Below the pieces are notes generated by a model. The model saw nothing but the letters and a program-made list of their open reading frames with translations, was not told where the DNA came from and did no database searches. Shown here piece by piece: positions 24,713-35,786 of a stretch of 64,000 nucleotides of DNA. How positions within the stretch are numbered: position 1 is the stretch's first letter; each line of letters begins with the position of its first letter. Both the position numbers and the translations under genes were made by a program. The stretch is taken from the NCBI GenBank assembly GCA_947652605.1, contig OX393577.1:27655466-27719465 (forward strand), written 5' to 3'. Source of the stretch: Elmis aenea (Eukaryota; Arthropoda; Insecta; Coleoptera; Elmidae).

Positions 24713-24846
24713 ATTACACCTAACTTTCTTATTTTAAATGGCAACCATAGTTGGCTTTGACATGAATTGAAAGCTTATTTTTTGCCCTTTTCAAAAATGT
24801 ATAATTGCTTATGTTTGCCATTTAAAATAAGAAAGTTAGGTGTAAT
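24713..24846. repeat. Short inverted-repeat element
   Basis: ATTACACCTAACTTTCTTAT and its exact complement ATAAGAAAGTTAGGTGTAAT enclose 134 bp. The match continues inward through TTTAAATGGCA. Confidence 0.75.
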
Positions 24847-25202
24847 CAGTGGTGAGCTGTAGGGGGCTCGCGGGGGCTCGCGCGAGCCCTTTGTTAAATT
24901 ATTCCTTAATTTGCGAGCCCCTTGTTCTTCTTGTTAACCATTTTCTCAAGAAAAAATATATCTTAAAATGATTGTCATTACATACATTTGTAAAGCGACG
25001 AAGTCATGCCTATCAAGCAATGACGATTAAATTTAGAATAACCCGTCGCACAATAGAATTTTTTGAATTATGTACAATCACTCGATTATTCACGTTTGAA
25101 TTTAAAATGACATTTTTTTTCCAACATATAATTAACATTATTTTTTTGTTTTTATTTAACTATGAGCGAGCCCTTTGTTAAAAATTTCATAGCTCACCAC
25201 TG
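24847..25202. mobile_element. hAT-type MITE, CAGTGGTGAGCT ends
   Basis: The inverted ends CAGTGGTGAGCT and AGCTCACCACTG are followed inward by GCGAGCCCTTTGTTAAA on both sides. Exact GGTGTAAT octamers flank it (24839-24846 and 25203-25210). It is the innermost layer of the 23838-25716 nest. Confidence 0.85.
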
Positions 25203-25774
25203 GGTGTAATATATCGGTATTGATATGAGGGACAAAGAATTGAACATCGATTCTTATTAAGCACAAAAAATCTTGCTAAAAATGTTTTTAAAGTTTTTTT
25301 TTATCTTTTCGTTTAAGCGAGATATTTAACATTTTTGAAAAGTGCCAAAAATCGGTTTCTGGCTATATTTCGAAAATTAAAGAAGATGGCAAAAATCTGT
25401 TTACGGCAATGAATTTCTCTCGAAAATATAAATCGAGACTACGCACTTAGTTTTCCTGTATGGGCATCGAAAATAAGCCACCCTGTACATATGATATAAA
25501 ATTATAAATAGATAATATCTTTTCATACTTTGCATACCTAATCTAAATAATGTCAAAAACCTGTTTTTAAAACCGGTTTACAAGTTAAATCGCTTTTTTA
25601 CAGAAAACCGTTTTTTTTACAAGAAATACCGGTTTTTAACCAAAAACCATTATAAAAATAAAGTTCTCGATTTCGGTTAACCGTTAAACCAACATTTTTT
25701 CCGGTTTCGAGCCCTGGTGGAAATACACACTCGCCGCTACGCGGCTCCATGCGTAACTTTTCCACTCGTGCGTA

Positions 25775-25830
25775 ATATGCTTCTTACTAGGGGTGGGCGA
25801 TATATCGCCCACCCCTAGTAAGAAGCATAT
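25775..25830. repeat. 56-bp perfect palindrome spanning a transposon end
   Basis: Positions 25775-25802 and 25803-25830 are exact reverse complements. The outer 13 bp of each arm (ATATGCTTCTTAC) is flanking DNA with the target duplication, and the inner part (TAGGGGTGGGCGATA) is the end of the TATCGATA-rich hAT element. Confidence 0.95.
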
Positions 25831-26027
25831 CGACATATCGATATATCAACATATCGATATCCGACATTCCGATATATCGATATTTTGAGGGAGAGAAGCG
25901 TTTTTTTTTTTTTAGGTCACCAGTCTCTTTTTTCACTTTTTTAGCTTCGCGCCGCTTTTATATCAAAATTTCGATATATCGATATTCCGATATATCGATA
26001 TCGAAATTTGGATATCGCCCACCCCTA
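25788..26027. mobile_element. hAT-type MITE with TATCGATA palindromic body
   Basis: The left end TAGGGGTGGGCGATAT and right end ATATCGCCCACCCCTA are flanked by exact CTTCTTAC octamers (25780-25787 and 26028-26035). The body is largely iterated ATATCGATAT-type sequence. The left terminus is duplicated in inverted form (see the palindrome at 25775-25830). Confidence 0.85.
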
Positions 26028-26035
26028 CTTCTTAC

Positions 26036-27320
26036 AACTCTTGTTATGTAATATACTATCAACAACCGGTATCGAAAACTTTAAAAATTTTAACAACTGG
26101 TACAGTCATACTGGCTGAATATCACCTCTGTAACTTACGCAGAAATGTGTGCTACATGGAGTCATTTATGAATAACGGCATTAACTTAGCTACACTTGTT
26201 GAAAGATTTATTTGTTCAGCTTGTTACGGGAGAAATTATAATCCTACATGATTCTGTCAACAGAGCCTAATAACCAAAATTAAATTATTTCGCAATGTGT
26301 TTATGTATTAGCTGCCATTAATGCGAGTAAAGTTAATTTATAATTCTTAATAATTATTTAAACAAACAATCTTCAGTTCGCATTGTTTATATTGTTTTGA
26401 ATACATCTTTAGTTAACAAAAACAATTTAAAAAAATACTTCACTAACTTAAGAATTATATGATACAAATTCATAGTATGTAATTGGAACTTAACACTAAA
26501 ACAGAACACATGAAATACTATGCCAATAAAAGCTATTTAAAGAAAATATTGAGGTAAGACGTACAAAAAAAAAATAACTCGATCAGTTAAAATTCTATAA
26601 AGCATTACTTAACATTTACCATCAACAACGTAAAAGTTATTTCACTTCAGTGTCTTATCGATCAAGAAAAATCAGCAATAAAAAGGAATTGGTACCCAAA
26701 TAGCTTTGCATACCTCCTCATACAGCTTTATACTAAACAACATGATGCAGCTAGGGCGATAACAGCCAATAACAAGGCTCCTAATTAATAACATCAAATA
26801 TTAATTAATTAATTTTATGATAAACTGCAATTCAGTTGGGATGTACGATTATTTATCACAAAACAAGAGTCCACTTAATGTACATACTCCGGGGTGTAAA
26901 TTGAATTTTTTGGGAACAACTGCTTAGATAAGGCAAAGTTAGATGATCAAGTGCACAGTTAAGAAATTGAAAACTCAATCATAACACCTTGTATGTGACA
27001 CTTTAAATTTTCATTTCATAAATTAGTTATTTTTTCGAGTACTAATGCAATGCTTTATTTATTGGTAACTAATAATTTTGTTTTCATTAAAGTAAGAAAT
27101 ACAAAAGGGAGCCCCGCCATCAGATTTTTCATTGGAAACCACTGCTTCTACTTACGCTACTGACTTATCCCTCCAAATCCCATATGTTTTATGTAATAAG
27201 TAGATCTGATTGTAAAATTAGATATTCCAGTAGATGATTTCACTGATTTTTAAGAACACCTTATGGCTTCATCCAATAAAATAAACAACTTAAATAACAA
27301 TTTTGTCTTATTCCAGATAA
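26036..27320. other. NOP58 3' flank, no other gene seen
   Basis: AT-rich sequence without recognisable coding content. TTTATT at 27054-27059 (AATAAA on the minus strand) could be a NOP58 poly(A) signal 260 bp after its stop. Confidence 0.4.
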
Positions 27321-30300
27321 TTAATCTTCTTCTTCCACAATCGATTTATTTTTTTTCTTTTTCTTTTTCTTCTCACTTACCGGAGCTGTTTGTTCTAATA
27401 TTTCATCGGGTGAAGTACTGCTTGCTTCACTAAAAGATTTCTTCTTTTTCTTCTTTTCTGAAACGGGAGTTTCCTTCTCCTGTTTTAATTCTTTTACTGG
27501 TTCTTGTTTAGGCTTCTTTTTCTTTTTCTTATGTGTAACTTCTTCAGCTGCAATATAGTTTTTTTAAAACTTAATTAATTAATCAATACTTCGTACATAC
27601 CTTGCTCCACATCTTCTGAACTTTCCTGCTTAATTTCAGTGTTAGATGCTGCTTTAGTTTCTTTTTTAACTTTCTTTTTCTTCTGCTTTGGTGTTTTTTC
27701 TGTAGCATCATCATCCATGGGTTCATCCTTAATATTCTGTTCGCTAGGCCCAGCTGATTCTGAGCGTTTCCGTTTGACTGAAGGAAGAGTCGAATCAGCA
27801 GCATCCGGATATTGCTTTATTTCACTAAATAAAACAATTTTCTTTTGTTATCTACTCAATATACTATCAGCAAAGGCTTAAGGCCCTTTCACAATTACCC
27901 AGGAATGGCAACAGACTTGAACAATACTTACAAGGGAAGTACTCCGATAGTGACTCGCCGATTTTTATACAAATTTGCAGAAACAAGTAACACATAAAAT
28001 AATATATTTCTGCAATTTCAAAAGTTGCTTACAGGTACCGGAACCAGGAAAAAAAAACGATTTGAAAATGGTTTTTTAGCGTAAATTTGTATGTATACCA
28101 ATATAATTCACAGTGTAGTCAGTAAGCCGGTAGCCTAAGCGGTAGAGCACCTGACTTGCAACAAGCCATCCCAGGATCGATTCCCGACGAAGATATTTAA
28201 TTTTTTTTTGGTTTGGTTATTTATAAATACTTACCACTTAAATTTCATTTAACAATTTTTTACGATAAATCAAAGAAACTAAATTAAAATAAGTTTAGTA
28301 AATAAAATATTTTATTTGTCAAAAATATATACAATTTATTTAATAAATAACATTATTAAGTACGTCAACATTAAAAATTTCTTAAAGCGAAAAACATAAG
28401 AACAACTTACTTGTGAAAATGAAAGTCATTTTCACCAAGGATATGATTAATACACAAAGCTTTGTTACACCAGCAGCATTTTATAAAAAAATAATTTGCA
28501 CATTCAGAACATTTAACGCTTAAAATATTTAAAAAGTTAATTTGATTAACATTTTGAAATTCGCCTACCTCAACGTTGAATCCACTTTTCTTCCAGGCAT
28601 ATTTTATCATAGAAGTGAATTTGGTGGATGACAGCTGGTTGTGGCAAAATGAGTGCATCCTAATTATTCCTTTCCTGGATGTTAAATCTACATCAAGTTG
28701 ATGTAATTGAACATACGTTGAAATTCTTTTTATCATGATTTTTAATTGTCGATAAAAGTAAACGTCCAATGGCTGATTAATGGAAGTGCAGTGCGGCGGT
28801 ATCTTGAGGAACTTACCAGGATTCTTTAAGTCACTGTACAAATTACTTTCTTGTTGTCCACCCTATGAATCAACGATCAATGCATATTGGTCAGTAACTA
28901 CAGGTGCTAAAACTTCTTTATTAAAAATTTTAACGAGGCGTTTATCTAATTTACCTGATTTTGAACATGTAATTACCACATTCTTATAGATGTCAGATAA
29001 CTGGTCTACATCTTTTTGAACCCTTGGTCCAAAAACTCCTTTTGGTTCCTGTAAACAAAGAAGTATTTTAGGTAAAATAGTTCCATCCATACAACAAGCA
29101 TACTGAACCGTGTATGAATGAGTAGTTGCGTTAACACTGTTAACCGCAACAATGGTTGTTTTTTCACCTGATGTTGACAAAGTTTTTGTTGATGCAATTT
29201 CAATATTGAATCCTGACTGATCCGTATTTATAATAAATCGGTGATCAATCCCCTCTAATTGTCTATTTGCATCAACGATAAAATCCTCTGAAGCTAGCAA
29301 AACATCTTTGGTGTTGGCATTATACTTTTTGCTTACAATTTTAGTGATTTTTCGAGAAACAATTTTATTCCTTGTTTTAAAATTGTTCACCCAATTGCGA
29401 CTTGCTTTAAAATTAGTAAAGTCAACCGTTGAAGCACCAGCAATCGCCCAACTTTGAATATCAACGTCATGAACCGCACTGTTTCTTTCCCTTGCTGCTC
29501 TAAAGTTGTTTAAACAATGATTTTCAACAACTTCCATTTTATACTGATAACTACTGTTTGACAATCTTTCTTCCCACTTATGAATTATGGCCCATGATGA
29601 ATACTTTAGCATTTTTCTGTATCGACGTTGTATTGCAGACAAGCTTCGTCTTTACCATCCTCTTTGTTCTGCTATATTCAACAATCTCTTGAATTTCATT
29701 AAATGTTAAAACACATGGTTGTCGATTGAATGAACATTTTGCTTCCTCTTCGCTCTCAGAATTAGCTTCAACAGTCCTGTTCGTTTTATCCAATTCTTCG
29801 TCTGCGTCTAAAAATACTAGAGAAGTGAAATCGTCTTCATCTCCCATCAATAGCGATTGAAGATAATTAAATATATTGTCGGCTATATCTCTTTCCTTTT
29901 TGGTTATTTCACTTTGGTTGTAAAGAAAACAATTCTTTATTTTCTCGGTAAATAGTTTCATTATATTTATCACGTTTGCCATTTTAATATTATAACTAAA
30001 CACAAGATACACTTAGGGTTGTTGTACACGAACTGCAAATATTCTAAAACTGTATCAGCCCTTATGACTATTCCTTAATATACCCCCCGAACGGTATTAA
30101 CATGTTTTCGAACCCTGGATTATATTGGATACAAGTAATACAACCTAATTTAATTTTCCAAGAATTAATCCAGTCTAAATTCTGGAATTTGCCAAATAAA
30201 CAGTTAACACTGTAATTTTGTAGTTATAAATATGTATTATGAGACAAGTACGAAAGGTTGTTCTTATATTTTTCACTTGAAGAAATTAATAATATTGACC

Positions 30301-33300
30301 TACAAGTTTCAAATATGTTGATTTATTAAATAATTTGTATATATTTTTGACAAATGAAATATTTTATTTTACTTATTCATTACTTTAATTTAATTTCTGA
30401 TTTATCGTAAAAAATTGTTAAATGAAATTTAAGCGGTAAGTATTTATAAATAACCAAACAAAAAAAAATTAAATATCTTCATCGGGAATCGATCCTGGGA
30501 TGGCTTGTTGCAAGTCAAGTACTCTACCGCTTAGGCTACCGGCTTACTGACTAAACTGTGAATTATATTGGTATACATACGAATGTACGCTAAAAAACCA
30601 TTTTCAAATCGATTTTTTTCCTGGTTCCGGTACCCGTAAGCAACTTTTGAAATTGCAGAAATATATTATTTTATGTGTTACTTGTTTCTACAAATTTGTA
30701 TAAAAATCGGCGAGTCACTATCGGAGTACTTCCCTTGTTAGTGCATTTCAGCTTCAGTACTGTATTGTCTAAACAGAGGTTCTCAACCTTTTAATTACCG
30801 CATACCATTAAAAGAAAAACTCGAAAATTGTGGTACCACTACCATACAAAAAAGTAATTCTCCCGTGACATATTAAGTTGTAACGAATGAGCAATTTAGG
30901 ATTACCTACATATCAATTACATATTTTGTGTACCATCTACCTGTTTCTTAAGTATTTACCACCAGTGGTACTCTACCACCGGTTGAGAACCTCTGGTCTA
31001 AAAGATTTTTCAGTTTCATTAGCAGTCACACAATGGCAATAGTAAAATAGCATTAACCCATTAAGGACAGCATTGTATGCACTGCTGGCTGGCATCAGTA
31101 AAAAATGAGCTACGATAGTGTATTGCACTTTTTTTTTAACAGTGACAATGAATTAAAAATTAATAACTACAAATAACAATTGTACCGATACAACATTCAA
31201 CAATTTATATCGATAAGTCAGTCGGCTGAGAACGATAGCACTGAGATGTACCAGTATGTCAGAGTACTGTACAGGGTGGGCAAATTTCGATGTTTTCATA
31301 GGAACTCTCGGTAACTATAAGAGGTATCAAAAAATGGACCGCGCATCCTCGTTTTTTTTTTTCAAGAAAAAGTTAATGGTGAAAACTAAAGTTAGTTATC
31401 ATCTTTTGTTTTCGAGTTATCGCCGATAACTCGATTTTTCGTTTTATGACTATATTTCGCTCGTTTATGAAAATAAACAAAAATAATTTTGACATTCTAC
31501 AGCAGCGGTGGGCAAATCGCGGCCCGCGGGCCGCATGCGACCCTTTTTAGCATTACATGCGGCCCTCCATGAATGACAGTATTAGTAAAAATGTCTATAA
31601 TATGTACCTATGTATAGCTTTTTTTATTCCTTAATTTTTTGTAGCTCCCAACTTACACATAATTAATAAGTTATTATAATTTGTGTTTAGTGTGTTTTAG
31701 TCACACTATTTGCGCCAACTGGCCCTTTTCAAAAAAAGTTTTCCCACCGCTGTTCTACAGGCACTTTTTTGATAAGAATGCAGTGGCGTAGACAATTTTT
31801 CAAAAAAAACCCCTGAAATTCGAGTTGTTACATAAAGTTTTATATTTTAAAAGGAACCCATACTTAGCTATGGCTTATTTAAATTCCTTATTTTTTTGTC
31901 ATTCTAAATATATAAGGGTTGATGTAGTGATTTTCAATAATATGTAAGTTGCGAAAGTTTTTTAGTTTTTTTTAAAACCAAATTATAGTAGGCTGTGAAA
32001 ACAAAAACAAAACAAGGTGTAAAACCTTCTAAAACTCATTTGGTACAAGTTACGAAGGTTTTGTAATTTGTTGTTGTGATAAACATTATAAATATATGAA
32101 AATAAGAAAACAACGATAAAGTCAGAATCTGCAGTAATGTAGTTTATTGTAGTTTATCTTATGCAGAGCTGGGCAATGCTTGAATGCTTACAACTTGCAA
32201 TAATTTTTTAAGCACTTTTAATGCTTCGAGCACAATGCTTGGAGCACTATCCAAAACAGATGCTCGATGCTTAGAGCACCAAGCACTTTCATGAACACTT
32301 GGTACTTATTAAGCACTTTAGAAAGACAGTGCTTAATAAGCATTTTTTTAAATTTATATATGCTTACTGCATAGTATTTAATCCTTAACATGTATGCTAC
32401 AAGACTGTTTAAATTTTAAATTTCTCTTAAGCATTTCCAAAATGCTCAATGCTTGCTGCTTAATTGTTTTAAGCACTTTGGTCAGTGCTTGATGCTTTTA
32501 AGCATTTTTAAAAACCAAAGTACTTACTGCTTAATTAGATCAAGCACTTACACAAGTGCTTGAATGCTCGGTGCTTTAAGCACTTAGGGTCGGTGCTTTG
32601 CCCAGCTCTGATCTTATGTTCAAATATTTGTAATGTTTATCACAACAACAAATTACAAAACCTTCGTAACTTGTACCAAATGAGTTTTAAAAGGTTTTAC
32701 ACCTTGTTTTGTTTTTGTTTTCACGGCCTACTATAATTTTGTTTAAAAAAAAACTAAAAAACCTCCGTAACTTGCGTATTATTGAAAATAACTACATTAA
32801 CCCTTATATATTTGGAATGACAAAAAAATAAGGGATATAAATAAGTCATAGCCAACTATGGGTTCCTTTTAAAATATAAAACTTTTGTTACAACTCGAAT
32901 TTCAGAGATTTTTTTTTGAAAAATTGTCTACGTCTCTGCATTCTTATCAAAAAAGTGCCTGTAGAACGTCAAAATTAATTTTGTTTATTTTCATAAACAA
33001 GTGAGATATGGTCATAACACGAAAAGTCGAAAAATCGAGTTATTGGCGATAACTCGAAAACAAAAGACGATAACCAATTTTAGTTTTCACTATTAACTTT
33101 TTCTCGATAAAAGAGATCGAGGATGCGCGGTCCATTTTTTGATACCTCTTATAGTTACCGAGATTCCCTATGAAAACATCAAAATTTGCCCACCCTGTAC
33201 ATACATGCGTTTTGTGGTTCACGTACATCCACGTACATGTTTCTCAACAAGCTAATATGATAAAAACTAGAAGTTCACTTAAGACTCCCGGATAAGATTT

Positions 33301-34800
33301 TTTATAAAATTTTTGAAAAAGTATGTCACCCGGCCATAACAAGCACCTGTGTCAAAAAATACATGTCCGTCACCAGTCCTTAAAGGGTTTAAACAACCTC
33401 TATTTAATACATACCTGACTCCGTGATACTTTTCAAACTTGGCTTTTGCCTTTCCTGTGCCACTAATACGCTGCAAATTTCCTTCTTCTAGTATTCTGAT
33501 TCTTGCTTCAACCTTAGCCTTATGTTCTGCACCTAAAGAAAAATTTCCATCCTCACCAAGAGCATCAACACGAGTAGCTAGTGCTGTCTTAGCAGCTAGC
33601 ATGCGAGATATCCTGCCTTTATTTCTAGTACTTGTTAGCCCAATTAATTGAGTGTGATAAATCAGACCATATTTTGGAGTATCTTTTTTGGTTTTCAGAG
33701 CCCTAAATAATGCTTTTTCTGCTCCTAATATCTGTACAGTAGATGCAGGTTGTTTCGCTAAATTTATCAAAGAACCAGCATGAGAAATTAAACGTGCTCC
33801 TATTAAATCACCCACCAGTACAGTTAAGTTTGGTGCCATTGCCATCATTCGAGTTTTTAAGTATTCGTAAAGTTGACTTCGATAATTTGTAATTTCAATA
33901 ACCTGATCACATAAATGCTGTATATTTATGGTATCATCATCAGATATTTCAGTACCCATAGATATTTCAGCAGCTTCTTTAACTTTTTCTTCGATATCTT
34001 CTGGCAAGATATCAGACAAGTCAGAATTCGCTGCATTATCACGAGTGCCAATTATTTTTACTGTTTTCACAAAAGCTATATTATCTGTTACAATTTTTCC
34101 CAATTCTGGGAAATGCCAACCATACCATTCACGACAACGCATAATATAATTGTTAAGTTCTTTATCTAAATCATCTAATAACGAAACTGCTTGAATAATC
34201 ATTGTGTCAATTTTATCAGGAGAAAACTTTAATTTGTATCTTGATAGAGAATGAGCTAAGCCCAATGCCATAGCCGTCATTTCTTTTTTAGGTAAACCTG
34301 CTAATAAACCATCTAACTGTGAGCGAATGCATCTCATTAACTCCTGCACTGCTGTATTTGAAAGACACTGTAAGCTTAATTTATCTTTAATTGCATTTCC
34401 CAATTTTGCATCTGCAACCAGTAGCTTGTCTTGTATATCCTGACTTACATGTTTTTTTAACATTTTCTTTAAACTTTTCGCTAACTTTCCTTCAACTGCT
34501 GCTGTTGTTGCTGCCAAAGCCTCTGTTGTGTCAGCAAACTTTTCAAAATGTTTTAACTTAACACTGAAATACACAATTTTAGTACACACTACAAAAAACT
34601 AAAAATATTTAACTTACACTTTACTGGCGGCTTCTGGAGTTTCAAATTCTCTATACAAGTTGTCCGTTTCTTGTAACTTCTTATCATCCAGAAGCTAAGC
34701 ATGGAAATAGTTAGGTTAGTTAAATAAAATCGCCAATAAATAATAAAACATGTACCTTAAAAATGGCATAACCTGCCGGCGTTTCGAATAGGACCAACAT
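27321..34800 (-). CDS. Nop58: Nucleolar protein 58 (box C/D snoRNP core protein)
   Basis: NOP58 is a core protein of nucleolar box C/D snoRNPs, where it pairs with NOP56 to bridge fibrillarin copies and place them for 2'-O-methylation of rRNA. Five exons on the minus strand (34756-34800, 34618-34694, 33415-34563, 27601-27824, 27321-27547) join in phase to 573 residues. The first 65 or so form the NOP5 N-terminal domain (MLVLFETPAGYAIFK, VVKLKHFEKF), then come the NOSIC region with NNYIMRCREWYGWHFPELGK and the Nop domain with APNLTVLVGDLIGARLISHA and STVQILGAEKALFRALK. Exons 4-5 encode the usual basic KK(E/D)-rich tail, ending in a Lys run and IVEEED. The tail is somewhat longer than in the human protein (529 residues in total). 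Intron 3 is 5.6 kb and filled with transposons, yet all junctions are GT-AG and the frame is open. Confidence 0.96.
28126..28190 (+). repeat. tRNA-like module in the left inverted arm
   Basis: GCCGGTAGCCTAAGCGGTAG followed by AGCACCTGACTTGCAACAAG and GGATCGATTCC resembles a tRNA: an A-box-like TAGCCTAAGCGG, a TGC triplet in a CTTGCAA loop context, and a B-box match with one change from GGTTCGANNCC. The acceptor and T stems do not pair well, so it is not a functional tRNA. It could act as an internal Pol III promoter or be a relic of a captured tRNA or SINE head. Confidence 0.6.
28407..30012 (-). pseudogene. Pogo/CENP-B-family (DDE_1) transposase, broken
   Basis: An acidic N-terminal frame (30012 to about 29640) gives way by frameshift to the main frame. 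That frame holds helix-turn-helix-type sequence (HNS/IHKWEERLSNSSYQYK region), NTDQSGFNIEI with the first catalytic aspartate, and VTDQYALIVDS. A TAG at about 28864-28866 interrupts the motif where related proteins have DSWGG, and the same frame continues with GGQQESNLYSD and PPHCTSINQPLDVYFYRQLK, the usual third catalytic block. A C-terminal cysteine cluster (CSEC, CCWC, CINH) looks like a zinc-binding extension. At least one frameshift and one nonsense change make it non-functional. Confidence 0.85.
30481..30545 (-). repeat. tRNA-like module in the right inverted arm
   Basis: This is the inverted counterpart of the module at 28126-28190, with a few substitutions (for example GAGTACTTGAC in place of GAGCACCTGAC). 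A-box-like and B-box-like elements are both kept. Confidence 0.6.
30774..30995. mobile_element. hAT-type MITE, CAGAGGTTCTCAACC ends
   Basis: The inverted ends CAGAGGTTCTCAACC and GGTTGAGAACCTCTG are flanked by GTCTAAA on both sides (30767-30773 and 30996-31002), 7 bp identical of an expected 8. It lies 36 bp beyond the pogo-like element in NOP58 intron 3. Confidence 0.75.
31503..31752. mobile_element. hAT-type MITE, CAGCGGTGGGCAAA ends
   Basis: The ends CAGCGGTGGGCAAA and TTTTCCCACCGCTG are flanked by exact TTCTACAG octamers (31495-31502 and 31753-31760). The opposite foldback arm near 32960 shows the uninterrupted site. The left part is GC-rich (GCGGCCCGCGGGCCGC). Confidence 0.9.
32164..32610. 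mobile_element. hAT-type MITE with iterated AAGCACTT/AATGCTT termini
   Basis: The ends CAGAGCTGGGCA and TGCCCAGCTCTG are flanked by exact ATCTTATG octamers (32156-32163 and 32611-32618). Almost the whole 447 bp is made of AAGCACTT, AATGCTT and complements. It shares outer ends with the 9099-11248 element but not the iterated unit. Confidence 0.9.
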
Positions 34801-35279
34801 TTTTTTACAGTTTACAAAAAAACTACACTATCACACCTAAACAACGTACTTTAAATTTAAATTACATTTAACCCTCCTCTCAACACTGCATGTGAAACAA
34901 CGTTGCCCATGCAATAAACAGGATACGGAAACATCTTTATCCACTACTGTGAAGTAAGCAAAAAAGTTTTAGAGCATCAGTTTTATCACAGAACATAGAG
35001 TTTTACCAAAAAGTTTTCGCTAGAAATTAAAAACTAATTCTATTTAATTTTATTTCTATATAAAAAAAATTAACTGATGTTCTTAATTTCTTTAATATAT
35101 ACTAAATCGTAATTTTAATGGAAGTTCTTATTAAGAAACATAAATGAAACTGGTAGAACTACATTGTGGTCTTGATTTAATTTTACGTTCTGTCAAATGT
35201 CAAAACGGAGAGGCAAGTGGAGTGAGTGGAGGTTCCGTGGTACAAGTTTAACCGGAGTGTTAGTAAAAAGTTAAAAATA
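34801..35279. promoter_or_regulatory. Divergent NOP58/PDCD5 promoter region
   Basis: The NOP58 and PDCD5 start codons are 479 bp apart and point away from each other, with no transposon between. This suggests a shared bidirectional promoter. I saw no TATA box or other certain core element. Confidence 0.5.
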
Positions 35280-35786
35280 ATGGCAGATCCTGATTTAGAA
35301 GAAATAAGGCGTCAACGTTTAGCCCAAATACAATCACAATATAAGGTACCTACATTGCTTTACCAATTATATTTGAACACCTGCACTATCTATTTTTAAC
35401 AGGGCGGTGAAAATGAATCCCAGAAAAAGACACAAGAGGAACAAGCTCGAGCTCAAGAAGATGCAAAGAACTCAATTTTATCTCAAATTTTAGATCAGTC
35501 GGCAAGAGCAAGATGTAAGTTTCATAATACGTGTTACATGCTGCCACTTGGTCATCTATTATTCATTATTTTAGTAAATACATTAATGTTAGGAAAGCCA
35601 GACAAAGGTAAAATGGTGGAATCTATGTTAATAAGAATGGCTCAAATGGGCCAACTGACATCTAAAATAGGAGAAAAGGAACTGATTGATTTATTGGAGA
35701 ATGTAAATTCTCAACTGCCTCAAAATAAAACTTCCGTCAAATTCGATAGAAGACGTGCTGCTCTGGATTCTGATGAGGAGTTGTAG
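35280..35786 (+). CDS. PDCD5: Programmed cell death protein 5 (PDCD5/TFAR19)
   Basis: PDCD5 is a small, widely conserved nuclear and cytosolic protein linked to apoptosis, Tip60 and p53 regulation, and the TRiC chaperonin. Three exons (35280-35345, 35403-35514, 35575-35786) join in phase to 129 residues, against 125 in human. Family blocks include MADPDLEEIRRQRLAQ, the DQSARARLNTL core helix region, GKMVESMLIRMAQMGQ and the C-terminal FDRRRAALDSDEE. The N-terminal part is charged and probably flexible, and the rest is a helical bundle of the double-stranded DNA-binding (PDCD5) fold. Candidate AATAAA signals occur at 36349 and 36379, implying a 3' UTR of about 570-600 nt. Confidence 0.96.

Larger units (their letters stand above)
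24065..25489. mobile_element. ACCGGGTGTAAATGAAG-type element nested in the hAT copy
   Basis: The first 580 bp match an arm of the foldback at 41305-42596 (GAAGTGTGGTACACC, CACTTCCGGTTTCGC, GGGTGCCGTGACCTGCAC). The right end is CCACCCTGTACA. The second arm is not a simple mirror here, and the middle was hit by further insertions (24713-25202). Confidence 0.6.
23838..25716. mobile_element. Second AACCGGTT hAT element, carrying a nest
   Basis: The left end CAGGACATGAAACAGG and right end CGGTTTCGAGCCCTG, with AACCGGTT-rich termini, match the element at 10706-11177. Sequences such as GTCATTACTGAAC and TACTTTGCAT that are close together there are separated here by the insertion at 24065-25489. The flanking octamers do not match. 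It includes a short TAACCTAACCTAACCT run, which equals the insect telomeric unit but is probably coincidental. Confidence 0.7.
27931..30737 (-). mobile_element. Pogo/CENP-B-type element with about 400-bp inverted repeats
   Basis: The termini read CAAGGGAAGTACTCCGATAG at the left and its complement at the right, each flanked by TTA (27928-27930 and 30738-30740), giving a 2807-bp element. Inverted arms run about 27931-28360 and 30310-30737 with few differences, far longer than the short ends usual for pogo elements. Each arm contains a tRNA-like module. The interior is a broken transposase gene on the minus strand. It lies in NOP58 intron 3 in the same orientation as NOP58. Confidence 0.85.
31270..33199. 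mobile_element. Foldback element, TACAGGGTGGGCAAATTT ends, in NOP58 intron 3
   Basis: Long arms (31270-32163 after removing the insert at 31503-31752, and 32611-33199) mirror one another, including CGCGCATCCTCG and GACATTCTACAGGCACTTTT. Two hAT elements are inserted, one in the left arm and one near the loop. Confidence 0.8.

Noticed and set aside
28126..28190. Genuine tRNA gene (Ala TGC-like)
   Set aside because: The B-box-like and A-box-like sequences are there, but acceptor and T stems do not pair and it occurs as an inverted pair in transposon arms.
33439..34169. Plus-strand ORFs within 33439-34169
   Set aside because: They are antisense shadows of NOP58 exon 3.
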